A stretch of DNA of 64,000 nt. Origin: Fusobacterium varium (GTDB taxonomy: Bacteria > Fusobacteriota > Fusobacteriia > Fusobacteriales > Fusobacteriaceae). Below are positions 28,915 to 38,200 of this stretch, in pieces; the stretch's first letter is position 1; each line of letters opens with the position of its first letter. Under the pieces are notes generated by a model that ran no database searches, was not told the origin of the DNA, and saw only the letters and a list, made by a program, of their open reading frames with translations. The translations under genes were made by a program, and so were the position numbers. The stretch covers positions 3,534,001-3,598,000 of the forward strand of contig AP017968.1 of NCBI GenBank assembly GCA_002356455.1, read 5' to 3'.

Positions 28915-29790
28915 TTATTCCTCCCTTAAATTATAGATAGCCTTTCCAAGATTTTCTATTCCTTCAATCATATATTGAGAAGTTGGAGAAATATCTTTAT
29001 GCCTCAATAAATATACTCTTTTGCTTTTTACTGCTTTGACATCTTCATAACTTAAATCATTCATAACAAACTTTGAAAACTCTTCAGAATTTATATGTCC
29101 TCTCCATATAGGTATTATTATTACATCTGGATTTAATTCTATAACTTTCTCTTTTGATATTTTTTGTGAACCATTGATCCCTGCTTCAGCAGCTGCATTT
29201 ATTCCCCCAATAAGATTTACTATATCATCAAAAGTAGTATTTTTTCCACTTGTATATTCATAAGATGTATACATTAATATTCTTAGTTTTTCTTCATTAT
29301 AATTATCATGTATTTGTTTTTGAAGAACAAAAAGCCTAGTTTCCATATTTTTCACTATTTCTTCTCCTTTTTCTTCTTCACCTACTAAAACTGATAATTC
29401 TTTTATAAGTTCTTTTTGTTCTTTAAAATTTTTAGGAGTTTTATAGGTATATAAATTTGCTCCAGTTTCTTGTATTTGCAGAAGTATTTCTTTTTTCATC
29501 CAATCTGCTGTTATTACTAAATCTGGTTCTAATTCTATCATTGTTTCAATATTGCTTTCTATCTTTGGAAATTCTTTTGCTTTTTCCCACACATGAGACA
29601 TATCTGTTTCTTCATTAATTTTTCCACATAGCCCTACTATTCTTTCAGGCTCTACAAGACTCAATATCATCTCATCTCCACTTAATGTCAGAGAGGCTAT
29701 TCTATTAAATTTTTTTCCCTCTGCTCCCAGAATAGATATTGAAATGGTAAATATAAAAATTATATAAATTAGAGAGATTATTTTTTTCAA
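28915..29790 (-). CDS. btuF: BtuF-like periplasmic corrinoid-binding protein (operon 1)
   Basis: A cluster A substrate-binding protein (helical backbone type) of about 291 residues with a signal peptide (KKIISLIYIIFIFTISISI). Core motifs are RIASLTLSGDEMILSLVEPERIVGL, IELEPDLVITADW and IELNPDVIIIPIW. The frame is open to 29823, but that TTG has no ribosome site and abuts a terminator; TTG 29790, with AAAAGGGA upstream and a proper signal peptide start, is more likely, though not certain. It is paired with btuCD immediately downstream. Confidence 0.85.
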   Translation of the reverse strand: MKKIISLIYIIFIFTISISILGAEGKKFNRIASLTLSGDEMILSLVEPERIVGLCGKINEETDMSHVWEKAKEFPKIESNIETMIELEPDLVITADWMKKEILLQIQETGANLYTYKTPKNFKEQKELIKELSVLVGEEEKGEEIVKNMETRLFVLQKQIHDNYNEEKLRILMYTSYEYTSGKNTTFDDIVNLIGGINAAAEAGINGSQKISKEKVIELNPDVIIIPIWRGHINSEEFSKFVMNDLSYEDVKAVKSKRVYLLRHKDISPTSQYMIEGIENLGKAIYNLREE

Positions 29791-29830
29791 TACCCTCACA
29801 TCCCTTTTTAAAGTGTTCTTCAATAGTAAT

Positions 29831-29858
29831 AAAGCAGGGGGAAAATTCTCCCTGCTTT
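29831..29858 (-). terminator. Hairpin terminator/attenuator directly after btuB1
   Basis: AAAGCAGGG (29831-29839) pairs with CCCTGCTTT (29850-29858), with further A/T pairing inside. It separates the TonB receptor gene from the rest of the operon and probably lowers downstream expression. Confidence 0.6.
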
Positions 29859-29869
29859 ATATTTAATTA

Positions 29870-31813
29870 TTAAAAATTATATTTAAATCCTGCATAGAAA
29901 CTTCTTCCATCTGCTGGGTAATATGCTTTATATCCTCCACTTGTAGTTACTGTAGTAGAATATTCTTTGTCTAATAAATTTTTTATTCCTCCATAAATTT
30001 CCAATCCTTCATTAACCTTACATTTTAAATTTAAATCAAATGTTGTGTATCCTCCAACTTTTCCATAATTGTTAGAAAAATCATCTTCCCCATATGCTTT
30101 TCCTAGATAATACATATCTATATTTCCAAGCAATTTCTCAGTAAAATTATATGTCACTCCTGCATTTAGCTGCCATCTTGATACTCCAGCAAATTCTTTT
30201 CCATCATGTTCTCCAGAAGTAACTTTAGGTTGAATATATGAAATATTCTCTCTTAAAGTAAGTTTATCAAAATAGTGCTGTAGTGATAATTGAGTACCTA
30301 TTCTTCTTACTGTTCCATCAAAATTTTTATTCGCTCCTGGCCAAGCTGCTCCTGGTATTCTCCCTTCAGGGTTATAATATATTTCTTTATCTGTATCTAT
30401 TAAAAATACCGAAGCTGAAATATTAGTATTCCCTTTCATATCTTTTATTCCTAACTCATATGTTGTTGTTTTTTGAACATCATAATTTCCTAGCCATAAA
30501 TTCATATCATTTATTGTTGGAATTCTAAACCCTTGTGCAAAGTTTAAATAAACACTTCCTGTATTAGAATATAAATAGTTTGCTGCTAGTTCAAATGAAT
30601 TATTTTCAAACTTATCTTTATCCATAGCTGTTCCTGAATCTAATTTATTTATTTCTCTTCTAAATCCCTGTGTTAATTGCAAATCTCCAAAAGTTGTTTT
30701 ATTTAAAATATATCCAGCATATGACTCTTTAGTTTTGTCAGGTGTTGAAGAATCTTTTCTATCTTCAATCTTACCATCTTTATAGTCAACACCTAAAATT
30801 ACATAACTATTTTCTCCATAAGTATACTTCATTTGCGCTTTTGAGTAATATTGGATAATTCTATCTTTAGATAAATATGGTCCATATGAAGATATAGAAT
30901 TATATTCCCCTTCATTTTCTGAATACCCTCCATAGATTAAAACAGAAATATTTTCTGTTAATTTTTGATTATATGTAAGTAAATAACTATCTGTTTTATC
31001 TTTAACAATTCCTCCACTTGTTCCAATTTGTTTTGGATTATCTTCAAATTGCTTCTTTGTCAATGCCCCAGTAAAGGAATCATCATTTTCGCTATGATTA
31101 TACTTAGCTTCAATATAACCATCATTTAACAAATATTTACCTCTAAGCCATATTGATTCTCTTTTATCTCCATCATCATATCCTGGATATGCACTTCTAT
31201 ATCCATCAGTTTTGTAATTAGTGTAAGAAGTATCAAATAAGAATTTTTCTCCTATTTTTGTTCCATAACTTAAAGTTCCTTTTGTAGTTCCCCAAGAACC
31301 TGCTTCTAAACCAACACTTCCATAATTTATTCTGTCTTTTGGAGATTTTGTAATAATATTAATTATTCCTCCAATAGCTCCTTCACCATACATTACTGTA
31401 CCTCCAGCTGGAACTATTTCTATTTTTTCTATTTGGTCCACTGGAATTTGATCTGTTTCATAACTTCCATTTATTCCATTTAATGGGACACCATCTAATA
31501 ATACTACTGTATTTGTATTAGATGTGGCTCCTGAACCTCTCATATCAAAATTTGGTTTTCCTCCATCCATATATCTAACTACCAACCCTGGCACTCCTCT
31601 TAATGCTTCTGCTACTGTATTAGCTCCTTTGTTTTGAATATCTTCCTGTGTTACAATTGTCACATTTTTCGCTGTATCCAATACACTAGTCTCAAAATTT
31701 TCAGTAGATATTACTGTTTCATTTAGTCTTTGGCTGGCGCTATTTTCCTCTGCTATTGTTGTCATTGATGTCCCAACTGCTAATGCAGCAGCTAACATTA
31801 AAGTCCTTCTCAT
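29870..31813 (-). CDS. btuB: TonB-dependent outer-membrane receptor (BtuB-like, copy 1)
   Basis: A 647-residue receptor with a signal peptide (LMLAAALAVGTSMTTIAEE), a likely TonB box LNETVIS, a plug domain (IQNKGANTVAEALRGVPGL, VLLDGVPLNG, GGTVMYGEGAIGGIINIITK in pieces) and a 22-strand-type barrel ending in FKYNF with a terminal aromatic residue. It would take corrinoids across the outer membrane. It is the first gene after riboswitch 1. No tonB or exbBD genes are in the window. Confidence 0.9.
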   Translation of the reverse strand: MRRTLMLAAALAVGTSMTTIAEENSASQRLNETVISTENFETSVLDTAKNVTIVTQEDIQNKGANTVAEALRGVPGLVVRYMDGGKPNFDMRGSGATSNTNTVVLLDGVPLNGINGSYETDQIPVDQIEKIEIVPAGGTVMYGEGAIGGIINIITKSPKDRINYGSVGLEAGSWGTTKGTLSYGTKIGEKFLFDTSYTNYKTDGYRSAYPGYDDGDKRESIWLRGKYLLNDGYIEAKYNHSENDDSFTGALTKKQFEDNPKQIGTSGGIVKDKTDSYLLTYNQKLTENISVLIYGGYSENEGEYNSISSYGPYLSKDRIIQYYSKAQMKYTYGENSYVILGVDYKDGKIEDRKDSSTPDKTKESYAGYILNKTTFGDLQLTQGFRREINKLDSGTAMDKDKFENNSFELAANYLYSNTGSVYLNFAQGFRIPTINDMNLWLGNYDVQKTTTYELGIKDMKGNTNISASVFLIDTDKEIYYNPEGRIPGAAWPGANKNFDGTVRRIGTQLSLQHYFDKLTLRENISYIQPKVTSGEHDGKEFAGVSRWQLNAGVTYNFTEKLLGNIDMYYLGKAYGEDDFSNNYGKVGGYTTFDLNLKCKVNEGLEIYGGIKNLLDKEYSTTVTTSGGYKAYYPADGRSFYAGFKYNF

Positions 31814-31844
31814 TATTTCCTCCCAGATATTTGTTTTGTAATAA

Positions 31845-31886
31845 ACAAAAAACTCTGATTAGGCAAAATAACTTACCTAATCAGAG
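31845..31886 (-). terminator. Riboswitch 1 expression-platform terminator
   Basis: CTCTGATTAGG (31853-31863) pairs with CCTAATCAGAG (31876-31886), an 11-bp stem followed on the minus strand by TTTTTT, ahead of the btuB1 ribosome site. Ligand binding upstream is expected to favour it. Confidence 0.85.
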
Positions 31887-31949
31887 CACCAATTCTGAAA
31901 TAATGAAATTCAAAAAATAATAGAAATTTACATTTTCAAATATATTAAT

Positions 31950-32096
31950 TGGTAAGTCTTCTGACTTAGCTTCATCCTACTCTCACGCCTTCCCAGTTTC
32001 CCAGTGACATAATGTGATTTCGTCCACCATACAGCAGCTTGCGCTATGGGGGATTCTCACCCCTCTTCCTCTATTAAGCTTATATGCACCTAATCA
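31950..32096 (-). promoter_or_regulatory. Cobalamin riboswitch RS1 (btuB-btuFCD-cbiZ-cobN operon)
   Basis: On the minus strand the aptamer reads TGATTAGGTGC at its 5' end, then GGTGAGAATCCCCC, a GTCACTGGGAAACTGGGAAGGC stretch (shown here in halves GTCACTGGGA and ACTGGGAAGGC), GAGTAGGATGAAG, and the B12 box AAGTCAGAAGACTTACC. These are the conserved elements of class I cobalamin riboswitches. The terminator at 31845-31886 makes it a transcriptional OFF switch. Confidence 0.95.
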
Positions 32097-32120
32097 TCTT
32101 TTTGTCTTATTCTAATTTTA

Positions 32121-32149
32121 ATAGTATAGTATCCAAACAATAATGTCAA
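32121..32149 (-). promoter_or_regulatory. Promoter of the riboswitch 1 operon
   Basis: TTGACA (32144-32149) and TACTAT (32121-32126) are 17 bp apart on the minus strand, starting transcription about 20 bp before the aptamer. Between here and 32488 (plus strand) I see only A/T-rich sequence with a weak TATAAT at 32454-32459 for the next gene. Confidence 0.8.
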
Positions 32150-32487
32150 GTATAATATCAAATTTTATATTAATGTTATAAAAAATATATAGAACTTTAA
32201 AATCCAATCTAAATATATTATAAATTTTTTTATGTCTTATATTTCAGAAATATTAAATTTCAAATCAATAATTTTCATTATTTTATCTGCAATTAATTTG
32301 TTATCTTTTTTATTAATACAATATATTTATTAATTATACTTTAAAAGCAGTTTTTTAATTTTAATTTATCCCTAAAATGACGTGTTATATATATTCAGCA
32401 TATACTCTGTTTTTAAAAATAAAATTATTTAGTTTTCAAAGTTTATGTTATATTATAATTAGCAAAACAAAATAAAGGAGGATATTT

Positions 32488-33420
32488 ATGAAAAAAATTA
32501 TAGCAATTTTGTTAACAACTTTTAGTACAATGCTTTTTGCTTTTACTAATTCTCAAGAAATTAATGGGGTAAAATACAATTTTAATTTTGATAAAGCTCC
32601 ACAGAGAGCTGTAAGTATGTCTCAATTTACTACAGAAATAATGTTAAAACTAGGACTTAAAGATAATATGGCTGGAACAGCATTTTTAGAGGAAGAAATA
32701 TATCCATCTGTTGCTTCTGCTTATAAAGAAGTACCTGTATTAGCTGATAAATGGCCTTCTCTGGAAGAACTTTTAGCTGCTGATCCTGATTTCGTTACTG
32801 GATGGGAGGTAGCTTTTAAAAAAGGTGTAGACTCAAAAATGATTGTTAAAAATAATATAAATATATTTGTTCCTCAATCTTCAATAGATTTTAATGCTGA
32901 TTTAGATACTTTATTCAATGATTTTTTAATGTTTGGAAAAATATTTAATAAAGAAAAAGAAGCACAAGACTATGTGAACTCTGAAAAATCAAGAGTTGAA
33001 GAAATAAAGAAAAGCACTGCTGGAAAAAAAGAATTTACATATTTTATATATGATTCAGGAACTGATAAAGCATTTACTGTTTTTGAAGGATTTACTCCTA
33101 ATCTGTTAAAATTAATAAATGGTAAAAATATTTTATCTGGTAAAGGTGTAGAAAAAACTTGGGGTGAAACAAGCTGGGAAGATGTAATAGCAGCAGATCC
33201 GGATTATTTTATAATAGTAGATTACAGTACTGGAATAAGGGAAGAAACTGATTCTGAAGGTAAAATAAAAGCTATTAAAGATAATCCTAAATTAAATGAA
33301 CTTAAAGCTGTAAAAAATGATAAATTCATAAGAGTAAAACTAGCTGAAATAGTTCCAGGAATAAGAAATGTAGACTTTTTTGAAAAAGTAGCAAAGGAAG
33401 TATACCAAGTAAATGAATAA
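32488..33420 (+). CDS. Metal-chelate/corrinoid ABC transporter binding protein
   Basis: A 310-residue cluster A binding protein with a signal peptide (KKIIAILLTTFSTMLFAF), then APQRAVSMSQFTTEIMLKLGL, LLAADPDFVTGWE and IAADPDYFIIVDYS. AAAGGAGG precedes the ATG. It is the first gene of a plus-strand three-gene importer, divergent from riboswitch 1. No riboswitch lies upstream. Substrate could be a ferric chelate, haem or a corrinoid; the location favours corrinoid but the regulation does not prove it. Confidence 0.8.
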   Translation: MKKIIAILLTTFSTMLFAFTNSQEINGVKYNFNFDKAPQRAVSMSQFTTEIMLKLGLKDNMAGTAFLEEEIYPSVASAYKEVPVLADKWPSLEELLAADPDFVTGWEVAFKKGVDSKMIVKNNINIFVPQSSIDFNADLDTLFNDFLMFGKIFNKEKEAQDYVNSEKSRVEEIKKSTAGKKEFTYFIYDSGTDKAFTVFEGFTPNLLKLINGKNILSGKGVEKTWGETSWEDVIAADPDYFIIVDYSTGIREETDSEGKIKAIKDNPKLNELKAVKNDKFIRVKLAEIVPGIRNVDFFEKVAKEVYQVNE

Positions 33421-34447
33421 AAAAAATAAAATTCTGGTTTTAATCCTTCTATCAATAATAATCTGCATTTTATGTGTAGGATTTGGTTCAGTAAAAATAC
33501 CAAGCAACCATGTTTTTAAAATAATTATAAACAAAATAATGAGAACTGACTATTTTTCTGCTGAATGGAAAAAAACTATTGAAAATATAATATGGAATAT
33601 AAGGGTACCTAGAGTAATACTGGCTTTCATTACAGGAGCTTCTCTTTCTCTAGTTGGAATAATAATGCAAACTATAACAAAAAATAATCTTGCTGAGCCT
33701 TATATATTAGGAATATCCAGTGGAGCTTCAACTGGTGCAGTTTCTGTTATAATTCTTAGTAATTCTTATATATTTCTGAAACTGGTAACAATAGAACAGG
33801 GAGCATTCATTGGTGCTCTCCTTTCTATTGCTGCTGTTTTCCTTATAAGTTCAAAGCAAATTTTCAATGGAAGTAGTTTGATATTAACTGGTGTAGGAGT
33901 ATCTGCTTTCTTTTCAGCCTGTACAACTGTAATTATATACAGCAGTAAAAATAACTCTCAGTTAGTAACTGCAATGTTCTGGATGACAGGAAGTTTAAGT
34001 TCAGCCTCATGGGATGAACTTTTTTATCCATTTTTATTTTTATTAATCATTTTTATCATAATGATTATTTATTCATATGAATTAGACATTCTTCTCATGG
34101 GAGACAGCAGTGCTAAAGCATTAGGTATTAATACTGCATTAATAAAATTATTCTTGATAATCATATCTACCCTCCTTGTATCAGTAGTGGTTTCTCTTAC
34201 AGGAATAATTGGCTTTATAGGTCTGGTAATCCCACATATTTCAAGAAAAATAATAGGATACAAGCATAAATCTTTAACTCTTTTTTCAGTTTTTGCTGGA
34301 GGTCTTTTTTTAGTACTTTCTGATACATTTGCCAGAACATATTTTTCTCCAGAAGAAATGCCTATTGGAGTAATAACAGCATTTTGTGGAACTCCGCTAT
34401 TTCTTTGGATAATAAGAAAGAATTATTCATATGGAGGAAAAGAATGA
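33413..34447 (+). CDS. FecCD/BtuC-type ABC permease
   Basis: A 344-residue polytopic permease with the family stretches RVPRVILAFITGASLSLVG, LGISSGASTGAV, MGDSSAKALGINT, GIIGFIGLVIPHISRK and PIGVITAFCGTPLFLWII. It overlaps the binding protein gene by 8 bp and the ATPase gene by 4 bp (ATGA), so all three are one operon. Confidence 0.9.
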   Translation: MNKKNKILVLILLSIIICILCVGFGSVKIPSNHVFKIIINKIMRTDYFSAEWKKTIENIIWNIRVPRVILAFITGASLSLVGIIMQTITKNNLAEPYILGISSGASTGAVSVIILSNSYIFLKLVTIEQGAFIGALLSIAAVFLISSKQIFNGSSLILTGVGVSAFFSACTTVIIYSSKNNSQLVTAMFWMTGSLSSASWDELFYPFLFLLIIFIIMIIYSYELDILLMGDSSAKALGINTALIKLFLIIISTLLVSVVVSLTGIIGFIGLVIPHISRKIIGYKHKSLTLFSVFAGGLFLVLSDTFARTYFSPEEMPIGVITAFCGTPLFLWIIRKNYSYGGKE

Positions 34448-35199
34448 TAGAGATAAAGAATTTGTCCTATATGCAAAATGGAAAATATATTTTAAAAAAT
34501 GTAAATATTGCTATAAAACAAAATTGTGTTACAGGAATACTTGGACCTAATGGTTCAGGAAAAACTACTCTTTTAAAACATATAATTAAAGAACTTCCAA
34601 GTAAAAATAATATTTTTATTGATGGAGAAAATATTGAAAAAATTCCAAGAAAAAATTTTGCAAAAAAAATATCTTTTGTAGAACAAAGTTTTACTGGAAT
34701 AGAAGAAATAACAATAGAAGATATTGTAAAAATGGGAAGATATCCATATAAAAAAATCTTTTTTGATTATAGCAGTAAAGACAAACTTATAATAGACGAA
34801 GCTCTTTATCAATTTCAATTGAAAGACTTAAAAGATAAAAGAGCTGGAAAAGTATCTGGTGGAGAATTAAAAAGAGCTTTTATTGCAAAAGCATTTGCTC
34901 AGCAAAGTGAAATTATGCTTCTAGATGAACCTATAAATCATTTGGATATAAAACATCAATTAGATTTAATGAAACTTTTAAAAAGTATGGAAAATAAGAC
35001 AATTATTTTTTCTATACACAATATTGACTTAGCCCTTAAATTCTGTGATAATATAATTCTCATGAAAAATGGTGAAATTACAGCTTTTGGAAAAACTCAA
35101 AAAATATTAATACCAGAAAAAATAAAAGAAATCTTTGAAGTAGATACTACTATAAAAAATATAGAAAATGAAAATATTATTATCTATAATAGTAAATAA
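34444..35199 (+). CDS. FecE/BtuD-type ABC ATPase
   Basis: A 251-residue ATPase: Walker A GPNGSGKTT, signature VSGGELKR, Walker B IMLLDEPINHLD. I chose ATG 34444, preceded by GGAGGAAAAGA and overlapping the permease stop; an upstream in-frame ATG at 34384 lies inside the permease gene without a ribosome site. It completes the plus-strand importer. Confidence 0.88.
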   Translation: MIEIKNLSYMQNGKYILKNVNIAIKQNCVTGILGPNGSGKTTLLKHIIKELPSKNNIFIDGENIEKIPRKNFAKKISFVEQSFTGIEEITIEDIVKMGRYPYKKIFFDYSSKDKLIIDEALYQFQLKDLKDKRAGKVSGGELKRAFIAKAFAQQSEIMLLDEPINHLDIKHQLDLMKLLKSMENKTIIFSIHNIDLALKFCDNIILMKNGEITAFGKTQKILIPEKIKEIFEVDTTIKNIENENIIIYNSK

Positions 35200-35252
35200 A
35201 AAAACTCTCTTGTTTTTAAATTATTTATTAATTTAATATCAAGAGAGTTTAT
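35200..35252. terminator. Bidirectional terminator between convergent operons
   Basis: AAACTCTCTTG (35202-35212) pairs with CAAGAGAGTTT (35240-35250), with A runs on the left and T runs on the right, so it can stop the plus-strand importer and the minus-strand cobN2 transcript. Confidence 0.8.
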
Positions 35253-35268
35253 TCTATTCTATTTTTCT

Positions 35269-38200
35269 TTATTCTTCATATTCTTCAATATCACCTTCTA
35301 TAGTCATATATATCTTTCTTAGTTCATTAAGTTTTTCTTGTGAAGCACTCCACATTCCTCTTTGTTCAGCCTCTAATAACCTTTCAGTTATGTTCATTAA
35401 AGCATGAGGATTGTTTTCTTTTATCCATTCTCTATTTTCTATATTTTGCACATACTTCTCTGTTATTCTGTCATACATCCAGTCTTCTGCAACTTCAGCA
35501 GTGGCATCCCAGCCAAATACAATATCTACCATCGCACTTACTTCCATAGCTCCTTTATATCCATGTCTTTTCAAACCTTCAAGCCATTTTGGATTCAATA
35601 TTCTTGCTCTCATTATTCTTGCTGTTTCTTCATTTAAACTTTTTATTTTCACATTATTTGGATCACTTGTATTTCCACTGTAAGATCTTGCTTCTTTCCC
35701 ACTGGCATATTTTACTGCTGCTGTTAATCCGCCATGATATGCATAGTAATCGTCACTTTCCAACATATCTAACTCTACTGATGCTTCATTTTTTACTGTA
35801 ACATCTATATTTTTCAATCTTTTTACAAACATATTTTCTAATTTGGTTCCATGATAATTACTGCTGTAAGCATGGCTGCTCCAATTTATATATGCCTGAC
35901 CTAAATCATCTCTTGTTTCCCATTGTTGTGATTCTATTAATATTCTTACTCCTGTTCCATATGTTCCTGGTGGACATCCAAATATTCTGACTTTTGATAA
36001 GTTTTCAGCTTCACTAAAATTATATCCTTCTTTCAATAACTTTTCTATATCATCTTTCAAATTTTTTCTGATATAGTTTATTTCATCATCTTCATCTAAT
36101 TGAGAAACTATATTCACTCCATCTTCCAAAAGTTTAATCAAAGTAGGAAAAGTATCTCTGAACAATCCTGATATTCTTAATGTTACATCTATTCTAGGTC
36201 TTCTCAGCTCTTCATAGGGAATAGCCTCTAGCCCTATTACTCTATCTCCATTGTTCAGCCATACTGGTTTCACCCCCATAAGATACAATGCTTCAGCTAT
36301 ATCATCACCATTAGTTTTTATTGTATCTCCACTATATAGAATCATAGCAATATTTTGTGGAAGCTTTCCTTCATCTTCAATGTATCTGTTCATAAGTTCT
36401 TCTGCCAGTTTTATTCCTACTTTCCATGAAGCTCTTGATGGAATTTTATATGGGTCAATAGAATAAAAATTGGTCCCTGTTGGAAGAATATTTATATTCC
36501 CTCTTGTTGGATATCCTGACTGTCCTGGAACGATAAACTTTCCATTAGCTCCATCTACTACACTTTTGCTTTCTTTTTTTGTTTCTAATATTTTAGGTAA
36601 TACTATCTCTAAAATATTTTTTTCTAAAAGTATAATATAGCTTTCATCTATTATTTTATATTCTTTTGTTTTTTCAACTACAGTTTGATATTTCTTTTCT
36701 CCTAATATTTCCCTTACTATCTCTACTGTTATATTTCTTATATCATCCAGTATCATTAAATTAGTTTTTCCTATTTTATTATGTCCATGAGGATTTTCTT
36801 TCAGAGCTTCTATATCATATCCTAAACTCTTTCCCACTGCTTCTTCTGCTGCCATCATTCCACAGTTTTCAATTCTCAATAGAGCATGAATCAACGATGC
36901 TAATCTATCTCCTACTGGAGCTTCTCCCAATATATGAAGCCCATCTTTTATTACTGAACTTTTAAGTTCTTCTATGTATGAGTGAAGTTTATTTATAAAA
37001 AGAGAATAATTTTTTCTTATCTCTTCCTCAGTGATATCCATATCTAAATTATATTTATATTCTAATACTCTTTTTATAATATTCTCTTTCAAGTCTATTA
37101 CTTTTGAATCTTTTCCTATTTCAGCCAGATAATACTGTTTTATCAAATCGTCTATTTCTTCTATATCCTCATATTCTCCAGAAAGGGTAAGAGCAGGAAT
37201 CATGTATGAAATCAACACTGCATTGCTTCTTCTTTTAGCCTGTAGTCCTTCTCCAGAAATATTTATTGAATAAGGATATAGATGTGGAATATCATCTATA
37301 TTGAAATCTGGACAGCATCTGTCACTTAATCCAACCTCTTTCCCTGGTAGCCATTCCAAAGTTCCATGAGTTCCCACATGATAAATTACATCTGCTTTAA
37401 AAACTTCTTTTATCCATTTGTAGAAAGAATAATATTGATGTGGAATAATAAAATCTGTACTGTGATATATCTCTTCTGCTTTTTCTTCCATACCTCTTGA
37501 AGGTTGTAATCCTATAAATATATTTCCATTAAGAATCCCAGGTACTGGAAATACATCGTCATAAATCATAAATTCTCCTGGAGCTTTTCCCCATTGAGCT
37601 TCTATTTTTTCCTGTACCTCTTTATCTAATTTAGAAAACCACTCCAGATACTTTTCCTTGTCTATTTTATCAATACTTTTTTCCAGAACTTTCTCACTAG
37701 TCAGCCATTTTTTATCATTAGATACACCCTTAATAATAGTATTTACTATTTCATTTCCATCTTTAAATTCATACTCTGTCTTTATTCCCATACTTGAAAA
37801 TAATTTCATCATATTATTTGCTGAATTGGGGGTATCTAATCCAAAAGCTCTTCCTATCATATCATTTCTTGGTGGCATATTATGAAGAATAATAGCTACT
37901 TTCTTTTCTTCATTTTTTTTTACTCCTAACTTTGCCCAGTTTACAGCCATTCTAGATATTTTATTTACTCTTTCATCTATAGGTACAAATATTTTTTTCT
38001 CTCCATATTCATCTTTTATACTTTCATAAGTACAACATGTTACCGAAATTATCTGCCCATCAAACTCTGGATAGTAGACACCTGTAGTTAAAGCTTCTGA
38101 ATCCAGTCCTCTTATATCTTTTTCCCATATTTCTCTGTTCTGATAAGTGCTCATAGCCTGTATTACAGGAATTTTCAAATCTTCAAAAATACTTTTTTCA

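Noticed and set aside
32150-32487. Fur or other operator upstream of the plus-strand importer
   Set aside because: The sequence is uniformly A/T-rich and no convincing palindrome matched a known operator.
34384-34443. Upstream start for the plus-strand ATPase
   Set aside because: It lies inside the permease gene with no ribosome site; ATG 34444 has one and overlaps the permease stop.
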